64,000 nucleotides of DNA. Origin: Niveibacterium terrae (GTDB lineage: Bacteria > Pseudomonadota > Gammaproteobacteria > Burkholderiales > Rhodocyclaceae). Where the stretch lies: the NCBI RefSeq assembly GCF_048213115.1, contig NZ_CP172404.1:1612001-1676000 (forward strand), in the 5' to 3' direction. A program made the position numbers and the translations under genes. Below, one piece after another: positions 8,184 through 17,611 of the stretch. Within the stretch, counting starts at the first letter, position 1. Each line of letters opens with the position of its first letter. The notes beneath the pieces are model-generated. The model had not been told where the DNA came from and did no database searches. It saw only the letters and a program-made list of their open reading frames with translations.

Positions 8184-9680
8184 TTACTTGAGCAGGCTCA
8201 GCACCTGTTGCGGCAGCTGGTTGGCCTGGGCCAGCATCGCGGTACCCGCCTGCTGCAGGATCTGCGACTTGGTCAGGTTCGCGGTTTCCGAGGCGAAGTC
8301 GGTGTCCTGGATGCGGCTGCGGGACGAGGACAGGTTCTCGGACGTGGTCGCCAGGTTGCTGACCGTCGATTCGAAGCGCGACTGCAGCGCACCGAACTGG
8401 GCCCGCTGACCGTTGATCAGCGCGAGGGCCGAATCGACCGTCTTCAGGGCCTGCTGGGCGCCGTCGAAGGTCGAGATGTCCAGCTTGGAGACCTGGTTCA
8501 GCGTCGAAGCCTTCGCCGACGTGCCGCCGACGACGTTGTCCACCGTGTCAGTGACCGAGAAACTCTTCTGCGAGTCGAAAGTGACCTGACCCGTCGTATA
8601 AGCCGTGTCTGCGGTGGTGTCCGCGGCGAGTACGCGAGCCGTTCCGATGCCGGTCAGCGTGGTGTCGCCAGCCTTCGTATAGACACCCTGAACCGTCGTC
8701 GTGCCTGCGTTCGCAGTTGTTGTATCGCCAATTGCTATGTCTGCGCCGGTCGAGCTGGTCAGCACAACCTTGGTGCCGGTTGAATCGAGCGAGGCGGTGA
8801 CTCCGGTCTTGGCCGACTTGTCGTTGAAGGCCGTGATCGCGGTCGAGAGGCCGTCCGCATTCGCATTGCCGCCGGTCGGGATCGTGAAGGAGATCGTTTC
8901 CGCGGTCGTGTTGTCGCCCTTCAGCGTCAGCGAATAGGCACCTGCGGCGCTGAACTGCAGCGTTGCGTCGGTGCGCGCCGTCGCGGTAACGCCGGTCTTA
9001 TTGGTGACCGTGTTGATGTTCGTCGCGGTCGTCTTGGCGCTCTCTCCCGCTGCTACGGCGACCGTCGTTGAACCGATATAGCCATTGACGGACAGAGTCG
9101 ATGCAGTGATTGCGCTGCCTGTCGCGAGATTGGTTCCGACGTGGGCGCCGACGGACTGGATCTGGTTGTTGCCGTAGTTGGTCGTGCGCAGGTTCGCGGT
9201 GCCGGCCGTGATGGTCTGGCCTGCGTCAGCGCCGACCTGGAACTGCGCGGTCCCGAAGGTGCCGTCGAACAGCATCTTGCCGTTGAAGTTGGTCGTCGTT
9301 GCGACGCGGTCGAGTTCCTGGGCAAGTTGCGAGACTTCGTTCTGCAGCGCCTGACGGTCGCTGGCGGAGTTCGAGGAGTTCGACGACTGGACGGCCAGGG
9401 TGCGGATGCGTTGCAGGATGTCGCCGGCGGACGAGAGCGCGCCTTCACCGGTCTGCGCCAGCGAGATGCCGTCGTTCGCGTTGCGGGAGGCTTGGGTCAG
9501 GCCATTGATCTGCGAGGTCATCCGTTGCGAGATCGCGAGACCGGCGGCGTCGTCCTTGGCGCTGTTGATGCGCAGGCCGGACGAGAGGCGTTGCAACGAA
9601 GTGTTCAGCGAGTTCTGCGAAGTGGAGAGGTTCCGTTGCGCGTTGAGCGACTGAACGTTGGTGTTGATGGTCATTGCCAT
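8184..9680 (-). CDS. fliC: Flagellin
   Basis: 498-residue flagellin, the filament subunit. The conserved D0/D1 ends are complete: MAMTINTNVQSLNAQRNLST, LSSGLRINSAKDDAAGLAIS and RNANDGISLAQTGEGAL at the N-terminus, and FESTVSNLATTSENLSSSRS plus a terminal LPQQVLSLLK at the C-terminus. In the helix bound by TLR5 the sequence is LQRIRTLAVQ, where enterobacterial flagellins have RELSVQ. The central ~200 residues are rich in Thr, Ser and Ala, a plausible region for O-glycosylation by the glycan genes just upstream. It is preceded by a sigma-28 promoter (9760-9786) and a weak SD, GGAGATTCATC. Confidence 0.99.
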   Translation of the reverse strand: MAMTINTNVQSLNAQRNLSTSQNSLNTSLQRLSSGLRINSAKDDAAGLAISQRMTSQINGLTQASRNANDGISLAQTGEGALSSAGDILQRIRTLAVQSSNSSNSASDRQALQNEVSQLAQELDRVATTTNFNGKMLFDGTFGTAQFQVGADAGQTITAGTANLRTTNYGNNQIQSVGAHVGTNLATGSAITASTLSVNGYIGSTTVAVAAGESAKTTATNINTVTNKTGVTATARTDATLQFSAAGAYSLTLKGDNTTAETISFTIPTGGNANADGLSTAITAFNDKSAKTGVTASLDSTGTKVVLTSSTGADIAIGDTTTANAGTTTVQGVYTKAGDTTLTGIGTARVLAADTTADTAYTTGQVTFDSQKSFSVTDTVDNVVGGTSAKASTLNQVSKLDISTFDGAQQALKTVDSALALINGQRAQFGALQSRFESTVSNLATTSENLSSSRSRIQDTDFASETANLTKSQILQQAGTAMLAQANQLPQQVLSLLK

Positions 9681-9759
9681 GATGAATCTCCGTGTCGTTC
9701 CGTTTCCGTTTATATGATTTCCCGGTGTTCCGGGAGAGCATCTTGTGCTCTTGCTTGCT

Positions 9760-9786
9760 TCTACGGCTTCGGTCCGGAGAACTTTA
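9760..9786 (-). promoter_or_regulatory. Sigma-28 (FliA) promoter of fliC
   Basis: On the minus strand TAAAGTTC, an 11-nt spacer and GCCGTAGA match the sigma-28 consensus TAAAGTTT-N11-GCCGATAA closely and with correct spacing. The -10 end lies about 80 bp before the flagellin ATG. This places flagellin in the late class of the flagellar cascade. Confidence 0.9.
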
Positions 9787-9827
9787 GAACTGCTTGATTT
9801 CTCGCGGTTTGCTGGCCGTTGAGAGCA

Positions 9828-9854
9828 TTTACGACGGCGCGGATCGCAACTTTA
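9828..9854 (-). promoter_or_regulatory. Possible second, weaker sigma-28 promoter of fliC
   Basis: TAAAGTTG, 11 nt, GTCGTAAA lies 68 bp upstream of the main site. The -35 part is near perfect, but the -10 part keeps only part of GCCGATAA. It could give tandem late promoters or be a decayed copy. Confidence 0.3.
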
Positions 9855-9949
9855 GGGGGTGACACGCTTCTGTTTGGGAGAATCGTGAAGGTGCAGATTC
9901 GACCGTGTTGAACATCGCCCCCTGTCGGAGCGCTTGGCGCAAGAGAGGT

Positions 9950-11686
9950 TCAGACGGGCGGATTGCTGCGTCTTTGGAGTGTCAGTGCGGACAGCTCCGC
10001 GCTGATCGCGGCAACAGCCTTGGTCCAGTCTCCGGGAGTGCCCTGACGGAATAGCTTCAGGCTCCGATACCACGGGGTGTCGCTGCGATCCCTGAACCAG
10101 CGCCAGTCGGTATCGATGGCTGGGAGCATGACCCAGCAGGGTTTGCCGAGCGCGCCAGCGAGGTGTGCGATCGACGTGTCGACGCAGATCAGCAGATCGA
10201 GCTGATCGATGATCGCGGCCGTGTCGGCGAAGTCCATGATGTCCTGACCCAGCGCCACGATGGGCTGGTTCGTGGGAGGCTGCAGAGCCTCCGCTTCTCC
10301 ATCGCCTTTCTGCAGGCTGAAGAACTTCAAGCCGGGAAGCGCCCACAGAGGAGCGAGCTCGGCGAGCGATGACAGGGAGCGGTTTGCGTCGTTGGCGTGT
10401 TGCGCTGAACCTCGCCAGACCAGTCCAATCCTCATCTCCTCGCCGCAGAGAAGGCTGGGCCACTTTGCGGTTCGGCCCGGATCGGCCGACAGGTAAGGGT
10501 CGGTGCCGGGAATCGTTGTGAGCGTGAGCTGCAGCAGGAGTGGAAGAGAGAAGGCCAGAACCCTGTAGTCGTGCAGCGCAATGCCTTGCGCGGCATCTTC
10601 CTGGGACAGGATGAGATCGGCATCGGGGGTAGATGAGAAGAGCGGCTTGAGCGACGAGGAACAGACCACGGAGATTCGCCGCGCTCCCCGCGCGCGCAGC
10701 AGGGGAAGGAAGCGCAGGCACAGGATCTGGTCGCCGAGGCCTTGTTCCGGGCAGACGACAATCGACTTTTCGTGCAGATCCTCGCCGTGCCAGTCCTGGA
10801 ATGGAAACTTGTCAGCGTTTTTGTAGAGATCCTTCTCCCGTCTGACCTCATAGAGGGGCAGGCCTTCCTCCAGCCTGCCCGTGCTGAGCAGCAGAAGAGC
10901 CAGGCTCAGCCGGGTGTCGATGTGGGCGGGATTCGCAGCGAGAGCCCGGCGATAGTGTGTTTCGGCTTCGCGGATCCGCAGGCTGTCTGCGTAAAGTCTG
11001 GCCAGCGTGTAGTTGACTTCGAAACAGGCGGGGCGAAGCTCGGCTGCGCGCATCAGGGCCGTTTCCGCTTCGTCGGTCTTGTCCTGGGCGAGTAGCGTTT
11101 TGCCGAGGTGAAGATGCGCTTCGGGGAAGTCTGGTGCCAGTGATGCCGCCAGCCTCAGCTCTGCCTCGGATTCGGCAAAGCGTCTGGCGCCATGGAGGAG
11201 CGCGCCGAGTGCGTCCCGATAGAGCGCGTTGCCCGGCTGTTGTTCGAGCGCGCAGCGAAACTGCGCTTCGGCCTCAATGGGGCGATCCATCGCGACGAAA
11301 AGCTGACCGAGGTTGAAGTGAGCCTCGGGATAGGTCTCACGCAAGGCAATGGCCCGCGCGAGTTCCTTCTCCGATTCGCCGTGGCGAGCGAGGTTGAAGA
11401 GAAGAACGCCCAGGTTGTTGTGAACCGAGGCGTTTCCCGGCTGGAGCGCGATGGCCCGTTTCCACAGAGCCTCCGCCTCCACCGGCTGAGCGAGAAGGCG
11501 ATGGCAGGCCGCGGCGCGGTTGAGCGCATCGAAATGCCGCGGATCCCGGGCGAGGATGGCCTGGAATGCTGCGAGCGCCCTATCAAACTGTCCGGCTTCG
11601 AAAAGCCCGCACCCGGACTGAAACTGTGCGTTGATTTGCTTTGAAGGTGCGGCCTTTTGATGGGGAATCCGGCTGTTTCTGTTCAT
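9950..11686 (-). CDS. TPR protein with C-terminal glycosyltransferase-like (GT9/heptosyltransferase fold) domain
   Basis: 578 residues. The first ~260 residues are about seven tetratricopeptide repeats, visible as periodic helices such as ASVHNNLGVLLFNLARHGES and PEAHFNLGQLFVAMDRPIEA. The C-terminal ~300 residues form a GT-B-like domain with VCPEQGLGDQILCLRFLPLL, MRIGLVWRGSAQHAND and ICVDTSIAHLAGALGKPCWV, the nucleotide-sugar-binding end typical of heptosyltransferase-like proteins. Such TPR-GT proteins sit beside flagellin genes in many betaproteobacteria and are candidates for cytoplasmic flagellin O-glycosylation. The ATG at 11686 is chosen because GGGAAGG lies in front; a longer frame opens at TTG (11707). 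The target is inferred from position only. Confidence 0.8.
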   Translation of the reverse strand: MNRNSRIPHQKAAPSKQINAQFQSGCGLFEAGQFDRALAAFQAILARDPRHFDALNRAAACHRLLAQPVEAEALWKRAIALQPGNASVHNNLGVLLFNLARHGESEKELARAIALRETYPEAHFNLGQLFVAMDRPIEAEAQFRCALEQQPGNALYRDALGALLHGARRFAESEAELRLAASLAPDFPEAHLHLGKTLLAQDKTDEAETALMRAAELRPACFEVNYTLARLYADSLRIREAETHYRRALAANPAHIDTRLSLALLLLSTGRLEEGLPLYEVRREKDLYKNADKFPFQDWHGEDLHEKSIVVCPEQGLGDQILCLRFLPLLRARGARRISVVCSSSLKPLFSSTPDADLILSQEDAAQGIALHDYRVLAFSLPLLLQLTLTTIPGTDPYLSADPGRTAKWPSLLCGEEMRIGLVWRGSAQHANDANRSLSSLAELAPLWALPGLKFFSLQKGDGEAEALQPPTNQPIVALGQDIMDFADTAAIIDQLDLLICVDTSIAHLAGALGKPCWVMLPAIDTDWRWFRDRSDTPWYRSLKLFRQGTPGDWTKAVAAISAELSALTLQRRSNPPV

Positions 11687-11745
11687 GGCCTTCCCTTGTG
11701 TGGGCAAGAGCTCTGCTTGTCGAGTCGTTTGAGCGCAGGAATTTC

Positions 11746-14700
11746 TTATCCCCTCTGCGGGTTAAGCGTCCAGCCTTTCTGCCAGAGGACGAGATTTTCT
11801 CCTTCGAGCATCCAGTGCTCCCGCACCGCCATCTGGAGCGCGAGCCCCTCGTTGCAGAGTGCTCCGCGGTCGGCCAGTTTTTCCTCGATCGCTGCTATCC
11901 AGTCTTGGGGATCGTTCCTGACCCGTGTGACGGGGAGTTCGCAGCGATAGGGCTCGCAGTCGCTCGCAATGACCGGGTAGGCGCAGGCACCGTATTCGAG
12001 CAGGCGCAAGTTGCTCTTGCATGCGTTGAACAGGTTGGTTTCGAGCGGGGCGAGCGCGAGATCCAGATCGAGAGCCCCCAGTCGATCCGGGTACAGATCG
12101 ATTGCCACGCCGGGGTGATATTCCGCGATGCAGGAATCGACTCCCTCCGGTTTCATCCCGAAGAAAACCCAGTCGACCTTGTCTGCAAGCGCTCTGACAA
12201 CTGCTGTGATCAGTTCCAGGTCAGGCGCATGCGAGAGTCCTCCTGCCCAGCCGATCCGGGGTTTTCCGGGGCGCAGCGTGCGGGGGCGGCGGACGATCTC
12301 TCCCCAGTGGGCTGGCGGCAGGTAGTTCGGCAGCACGACTATGTCCTGATGAAGATCCGCGAGCGCTCGTTTCAAAGCGTCGGTCGAGACGGTGATGCGG
12401 TCGCAGAGCTTTGCAACCGTGCGCAAGCGTTCCAGGATGTCCTCGGGAAACTTGTCCCAGTTCGGGTTCGTGTGGGGCAGGGCGGCAAGATTGTCATCGA
12501 TGTCATAGATCAGCCTTGCCGAGCTGAATTCGCGATAGCTCTCGATGTTCGAGATCTGTTCATCCAGATGCTGCCTTTGCAGTACGACAACGTCCGGCGA
12601 AAACCTCGCGAAGTGTACCGGGTCGAAAAAGTGTTCCCGGAAATCTCCGTCAGCGCAGCCGGAAGAGACCAACGCGCGCAGTGGGTCGATGATCCGGTAG
12701 CGCCCGGAGCCTTGGGCATCTCCGGGGTGGGCCAGAACTCGTGGACGGGAATTATCGGAAAAGCGGCACAACAACGGATCCATCTCCAGCTCAAAGCCGC
12801 TGCCGCTCAGGCTGAGGTTCCTGTTGTAAAAAGGGTCAAGGATCAATTTGTTCAGCCACTTTCGATACATGGACTTGTGCTCGAACTCGACCCGCGCCTT
12901 CTTCTCTTTCAATACTGTCTGGTCGACCTCTTTCTGGCTGACGCTACCTATGTGCATCACGATTGCCCGGCTGGCCCAGACGACCGAGTAGTTCTCCTCG
13001 CGAACCTTCAGGCACAGATCGACATCGTTGAACAGAACCTTGAACAGGACTTCGTCCATCCCGCCGACCTGCAGATAGATCGATTTTTTGATCATCAGGC
13101 AGGCTGCCGTGACAGCCGAGTACTGCTGGTCGAGCAGCAGGCGGCCGAAATAGCCCGGCGCGTCCATCGCTTCACCGATGAAGGGGTGATCCGCCAGGCC
13201 GTGCAAGCCCAGAAGAACTCCCGCATGCTGGATTTCTCCTGTCGGGAAAAGCAGTTTTGCGCCGACGATGCCGACTTCCGGGCGCTGCGCATGGTTTAGC
13301 AGTTCATCGAGCCAGTCAGGATGGATGATCGCGGTGTCGTTGTTGAGCTGCACCAGGTATTCGCCGCGCGCCGCTTGGGCGGCCTGGTTGTTCATCGCTG
13401 AGAAGTTGAACGGATGAGGGTAGCTGAGTACCCGGATGCTCTCGGCGTTCAGCGCGCGCAGACCATCCAGATAACGAATGGCTTCCGGATCCGAACTCTG
13501 GTTGTCGACGATCAGAATTTCATAATGCCTGTAGGCGGTTTTCTCGAGGATGCTTTCCAGACAGCATTGCAGCAGTTCGGGTTTGTCCTTGGTGGGAATG
13601 ATGATCGAGACGAGCGGCGTTCCGCGGTGTCGATAGCTGACCTGCAAACTTCCGGGATAGGTGCCTGCAGTGAGTTCAGCGTCAATTCCTTGTCTCTCCA
13701 AGTGATCGCTCAGGGCTTGGCGATGCCGGTCTTGCGAATCCTGGGTTTGTGCGTCGGGGATGCAGTGGAACAGGATCTCGGCGAGGTGGAAGATGGACTG
13801 CCGGCCATATCGCTCGAACATGCGCAGTGAGTAATCGTAGAAGCGGGCGCTGCCACGGTTCTCGTCCAGACCGTCGAGTTCGGCGTACTCCTGCCCGCGC
13901 ATGACCAGGAAGCGTCCGATGTACGGAAAGCTGCGCAAATGGTCGATGTCGAAATCCGGGCGGAACTGCGGATCGGCCGGACCGTGACGGGGATCTAGCG
14001 TGTCGCCGTCCGCGTAGGCCATCGCCGTATTCCTATGGCTTGGCAAGGCCTTTGCGAGGAAGTACATCCCGCTTCGCGAAAAGCAATCCCCCGCGCGGAT
14101 CTGCATCAGCCATGATTGCGGATTGGCTTTGGCGAGTTCAAGCAGCAGAATGTTCGGGAAAACCGGGGATTCCAGCCAGAGAATGCCCTGCGGATTCTGC
14201 GCAGGAGCCGGGATGGGGGAGGTCACGACGAGTTGGATGGCGTTGTATTGCTGTTGCGCAAAGCTGGTCAGCGTTCTGGCGAGTAGTTCGGGCGACGCCT
14301 CTGTCGCATCGACCACCACGATAAAGCGGACGCAATCCTGCTGTTCATCGGATTGCTGAAGCTGTCCGGCTTCTGGCTGGTGAAGATCAAGCCAGCCATG
14401 GTAGGTGTGTATGGCCTGTTCGTAGCGGACGGAGTTCATGTCTTCGCCGGCGACCGCTTCCGGCCGCGGGCATTCCCCCGGACGAGAGATCGCTCTCCAG
14501 TCCCGCTTCCATGTCCCGTTGTCGAATACTTCTTCCCAGAGGGCGCTGTTTGTCTGGAGTGCCTGCAGATAGATCGATTCCGCAAATTCCAGACCGGCGA
14601 TGCGGTGGAGCTCGAAGAGCTTGTCCATCTCGGATTCGCCCGGAATCAGGCTCGCTATCGTGGGGTCGGAGCGGAGGATGATCAGTCCTCTTTCCGCCGG

Positions 14701-16077
14701 GAGGGTCCAGTCAAAGTCGACGAGCGAATCCCATTCGCGATCGATGAACTTAAATTCATCGTCCCTGTCCAGAATGAAGTTCGTGGGTACTGCGTCCAGC
14801 CAGCGACTGTCGATGGGGGCCTTCCGAAGGAAGAGGATCCATTTTTGCAGGAGGGCTTTGAACGCAGTCAGGTCTCCACAGGTCAGCGCACGCTTGAGTT
14901 TCGTGAATACGCTGTGCCCCTGGATGTAGGGCTCGTCAATTGGGGAAAATCGGGCAATCGTCGTCTGTTTGAATGCGGCAGGGCACAGCGGAGTGCGAAT
15001 CGTCGAAAGAACACCGCTTCGGTCTACAAAGGCGAGCTGGGTTGTAAAAGAGGGGTGGCGGTTGTCCGTGAATTTCAGTGCAAGCGTTTCGCTTTTCTGT
15101 GAGGAGGCCTGATGGCCCTGGCTGGCGATGACCAGAAATGAATTGGACAGTTCTCCGAGAAGGCCTTCCTCGGCAATAGACTCCCAGGCGAGTCCCAGGT
15201 CAAAATGCGCCGTCCCGGCCATCGAATAGTCCCGGCTCTCGAGCTGGGAGACGAGGTCGGCGCAGTTAAAATCCGGATGGTCGATCGCTTTCCCGGTCAG
15301 GATGACCTCCGGGAGTTTGTAATCCGGGAATGGGTAGAGGAACTCATGCACGGGAAGTCCTGCTTCGCGGAGGAAGCCGGAAAGCCTCTTCTTCCCGTAA
15401 GTGGTGATCTGCCTGGCCTGATAGCGCCCTTCGATGCCGTAATAGGGAATCGAGAAGTGGTCCTCGGAAATCCCGCTGAAATACTTGAGCCCGAGCTTGT
15501 TCTCGATCGCGATGACGAGCTTGCCACCCGGTTTGAGCGCGGACTTCGCCATTTCGAGGCAGGAAACAAAGGGGTTTTGAGAGTCGATATAGACCGGCGC
15601 ATATTCGAGCACGCCGATCAGTGTGACGATGTCGTATTGCGGCTCGAACTCGATATCCTGGAAGTTTGAGACATGGATGCGCGCATTGCCGAGATCCCGG
15701 AGTCGTTCCGCTGCGATCGAAGCTCTGCGCGGCGAGCCTTCGATGGCGTCGACGCTGGCGCCTGTCTCGGCCAGCGCCCGCGTGACTGCGCCGCAGCCGC
15801 AGCCCAGTTCGAGAACCCTGACTCCCGGTCCCAGTTCGGTCAGCGGGCGGATGATGTTTGCGCGGCGAGCCGACAGATGGTACTCGGTGGGCCAGTCGGC
15901 GATTGCCTCCCTCAGCTCACGCGAGAAAAGACTCAGATCCGTCGCATTCGAGACGATCGAGAACAGCTTCTGTTCCGCTGCGTCACCATCCGAATAGGAA
16001 AAGTCCTTCTGGCTTGGCGAAGTCCAGATGCGATCTCCGGCTCTTCGGGTAAAGGCGCTCAGAGCAGTCTTGGTCAT
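11746..16077 (-). CDS. 1443-residue fusion: SAM methyltransferase plus multiple glycosyltransferase domains
   Basis: Very long cytoplasmic enzyme. Domains in order: class I SAM methyltransferase (about 60-300, motif I VRVLELGCGCG at 87-97); a ~250-residue section with VPTNFILDRDDEFKFIDREW that resembles the end of a kinase-like (APH-type) fold; a weak GT2-like domain near 590-710 lacking clear catalytic acids; a clear GT2 domain from about 820 (VSIIIPTKDKPELLQCC, then YLVQLNNDTAIIHPDWLDEL); and a GT4-like domain from about 1110 (RVLAHPGDAQGSGRYRI, later KPRIGWAGGLSHAPDLELI). Such proteins build and cap complex glycans stepwise on one polypeptide. It lies between the phosphonate operon and the TPR-GT/flagellin genes on the same strand. 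The acceptor is unknown; flagellin is the inference from position. Confidence 0.85.
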   Translation of the reverse strand: MTKTALSAFTRRAGDRIWTSPSQKDFSYSDGDAAEQKLFSIVSNATDLSLFSRELREAIADWPTEYHLSARRANIIRPLTELGPGVRVLELGCGCGAVTRALAETGASVDAIEGSPRRASIAAERLRDLGNARIHVSNFQDIEFEPQYDIVTLIGVLEYAPVYIDSQNPFVSCLEMAKSALKPGGKLVIAIENKLGLKYFSGISEDHFSIPYYGIEGRYQARQITTYGKKRLSGFLREAGLPVHEFLYPFPDYKLPEVILTGKAIDHPDFNCADLVSQLESRDYSMAGTAHFDLGLAWESIAEEGLLGELSNSFLVIASQGHQASSQKSETLALKFTDNRHPSFTTQLAFVDRSGVLSTIRTPLCPAAFKQTTIARFSPIDEPYIQGHSVFTKLKRALTCGDLTAFKALLQKWILFLRKAPIDSRWLDAVPTNFILDRDDEFKFIDREWDSLVDFDWTLPAERGLIILRSDPTIASLIPGESEMDKLFELHRIAGLEFAESIYLQALQTNSALWEEVFDNGTWKRDWRAISRPGECPRPEAVAGEDMNSVRYEQAIHTYHGWLDLHQPEAGQLQQSDEQQDCVRFIVVVDATEASPELLARTLTSFAQQQYNAIQLVVTSPIPAPAQNPQGILWLESPVFPNILLLELAKANPQSWLMQIRAGDCFSRSGMYFLAKALPSHRNTAMAYADGDTLDPRHGPADPQFRPDFDIDHLRSFPYIGRFLVMRGQEYAELDGLDENRGSARFYDYSLRMFERYGRQSIFHLAEILFHCIPDAQTQDSQDRHRQALSDHLERQGIDAELTAGTYPGSLQVSYRHRGTPLVSIIIPTKDKPELLQCCLESILEKTAYRHYEILIVDNQSSDPEAIRYLDGLRALNAESIRVLSYPHPFNFSAMNNQAAQAARGEYLVQLNNDTAIIHPDWLDELLNHAQRPEVGIVGAKLLFPTGEIQHAGVLLGLHGLADHPFIGEAMDAPGYFGRLLLDQQYSAVTAACLMIKKSIYLQVGGMDEVLFKVLFNDVDLCLKVREENYSVVWASRAIVMHIGSVSQKEVDQTVLKEKKARVEFEHKSMYRKWLNKLILDPFYNRNLSLSGSGFELEMDPLLCRFSDNSRPRVLAHPGDAQGSGRYRIIDPLRALVSSGCADGDFREHFFDPVHFARFSPDVVVLQRQHLDEQISNIESYREFSSARLIYDIDDNLAALPHTNPNWDKFPEDILERLRTVAKLCDRITVSTDALKRALADLHQDIVVLPNYLPPAHWGEIVRRPRTLRPGKPRIGWAGGLSHAPDLELITAVVRALADKVDWVFFGMKPEGVDSCIAEYHPGVAIDLYPDRLGALDLDLALAPLETNLFNACKSNLRLLEYGACAYPVIASDCEPYRCELPVTRVRNDPQDWIAAIEEKLADRGALCNEGLALQMAVREHWMLEGENLVLWQKGWTLNPQRG

Positions 16078-16147
16078 CGGGTGTTCCCTTTGTAATTTCC
16101 TGTGCCGCGTTGACTCGCTGAGTCTGCGCGCGCAATACTTTTTGAGA

Positions 16148-17590
16148 TCAGCGCTCGCCGCTGCAGAGCACTTTCAGCATCTCTTCGCAAGCCGTCTGCG
16201 ACAGATCGAACTCGCCAGCGAGCAGACCGGCCAGGTTTTCCCTGCTTTGCTGATCGTCGGGCAATTCATGAAGCAGTCTGGCATAGCTGAGCAGCGCGTC
16301 ATCCCAAAGCCCCGCGCTAAGCTGGGTTGCCGCCAGATTGCGCATGGCCAGACCGGGTCTGCCTTCCTTTTCGACGGCCCGCTTCAACAGCGTCAGCGCA
16401 CCCTCGATATCACGCAGATTGAAGCAGATCCCGCCCATGTCATTGAATGCCTGCCAGCAGTCGCTGTCCTTGGCAATAAGCCGGGCCAGGATCGATGTTG
16501 CGCCCGAAATGTCGTCATTGATCAGATAACGCTCGGCTTGCCGGTAGAGCATCTGGTCGAGCACAGCGGGAGGAGTTTGCAGAGGCGCGAAGGGCAGCGG
16601 TGATTTGGCCCATGCCGCTTCGATCAGATCCATGGCGAGCTTCGAACTCTGGCCAAAGTGGCTGAAATGGTGGTCGCGCAGGCCAAGGGCTTCGCTGCGC
16701 GCCAGGACGGGGTCGGCGAGAAGTTTCTCGACGCTCTCGCGCAGCGCGCTGCGCGTGGTCTTCTGGACGTTTTCGAAGGGAACGCAAACGGGGCGGGGCG
16801 GCTGGCGGTCGGGAATCAACCAGTCCGTCACGGACAGGCTGGGAACACCATGCAGCGAAGCTTCGATCAGCACGCTCGATTCGTCCGAGACCAGCAGATC
16901 CGAGACGCCTATGCAATACATGATGCTGACGCCGCGATCGACGATATGGACATTTCCGGCAATCCCCCTGTGCCGTTCGTCCATTTTCCGGATGTTTTCA
17001 AGAACCCACGGATAGGCTTCGGACCACGGCGCCTGTTTGAGCAGGAGGTTGACAGGAAGGTCCACCAAGGACTGGACGAAGTCATCCTGCTTTCCGTCGT
17101 TCTCCCACGATGGGGCATAGAGGACTGTTTGCGGATGAATGAGTCCCAGGCTTCTGCGTAATTCCTCCGCCTGCGCATGGAATTGCTCCCGGCTGCGATA
17201 GATCAGATCCGCCTTCGGCCAGCCAATCTCGAAAACTCCCAGCCTGGGAGCGGCGCCAAGCTGCCCCGCCTGACTCTTCCAGCGCTGAACCCAGGCTTCA
17301 CCGGGCACCAGACCGATGTCAAAGGCGTCCCAGGGTTCATGATCCCAGAACGCCGGCCAGATGTCGTGACGCTGGGCGAGGTCGTGCAGCATGATCACAG
17401 ACAGATCGGCATTCGGACGGCAGGCGTGCTGGCAGTACACGCCGATCTCGACGCGCTCGGACAGATCCAGACTGAAGCGCACGGAATAGCCGCGTCGCTC
17501 GGCTTCCTCCGCGATCGGTGCGACAGCCTGTCGCTCGCAATCATCGGAATGGAAAAAAGTGAGGCTTGGCTTCGCTGCGGATGAAGGCAT
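16148..17590 (-). CDS. CDP-glycerol glycerophosphotransferase-like protein with C-terminal TPRs
   Basis: 480 residues. The N-terminal ~330 residues resemble the CDP-glycerol:poly(glycerophosphate) glycerophosphotransferase (TagB/TagF) family: VLYAPSWENDGKQDDFV, then GVSIMYCIGVSDLLVSDESS and SVLIEASLHGVPSLSV, the usual CDP-alcohol binding end. Residues ~335-470 form TPR-like repeats (ERYLINDDISGATSILARLI and following). Family members move a phospho-alcohol from a CDP carrier to a glycan. Beside genes predicted to make CMP-aminoethylphosphonate, the simplest inference is that this enzyme moves the phosphonate from its CMP carrier. It starts 21 bp after the methyltransferase stop. Confidence 0.75.
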   Translation of the reverse strand: MPSSAAKPSLTFFHSDDCERQAVAPIAEEAERRGYSVRFSLDLSERVEIGVYCQHACRPNADLSVIMLHDLAQRHDIWPAFWDHEPWDAFDIGLVPGEAWVQRWKSQAGQLGAAPRLGVFEIGWPKADLIYRSREQFHAQAEELRRSLGLIHPQTVLYAPSWENDGKQDDFVQSLVDLPVNLLLKQAPWSEAYPWVLENIRKMDERHRGIAGNVHIVDRGVSIMYCIGVSDLLVSDESSVLIEASLHGVPSLSVTDWLIPDRQPPRPVCVPFENVQKTTRSALRESVEKLLADPVLARSEALGLRDHHFSHFGQSSKLAMDLIEAAWAKSPLPFAPLQTPPAVLDQMLYRQAERYLINDDISGATSILARLIAKDSDCWQAFNDMGGICFNLRDIEGALTLLKRAVEKEGRPGLAMRNLAATQLSAGLWDDALLSYARLLHELPDDQQSRENLAGLLAGEFDLSQTACEEMLKVLCSGER

Positions 17591-17611
17591 TTTGTGCTCA
17601 AAAATTTGGAA

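Noticed and set aside
11641..13299. 552-codon plus-strand frame
   Set aside because: Lies fully inside the glycosyltransferase megaprotein on the other strand, whose domains are clear.
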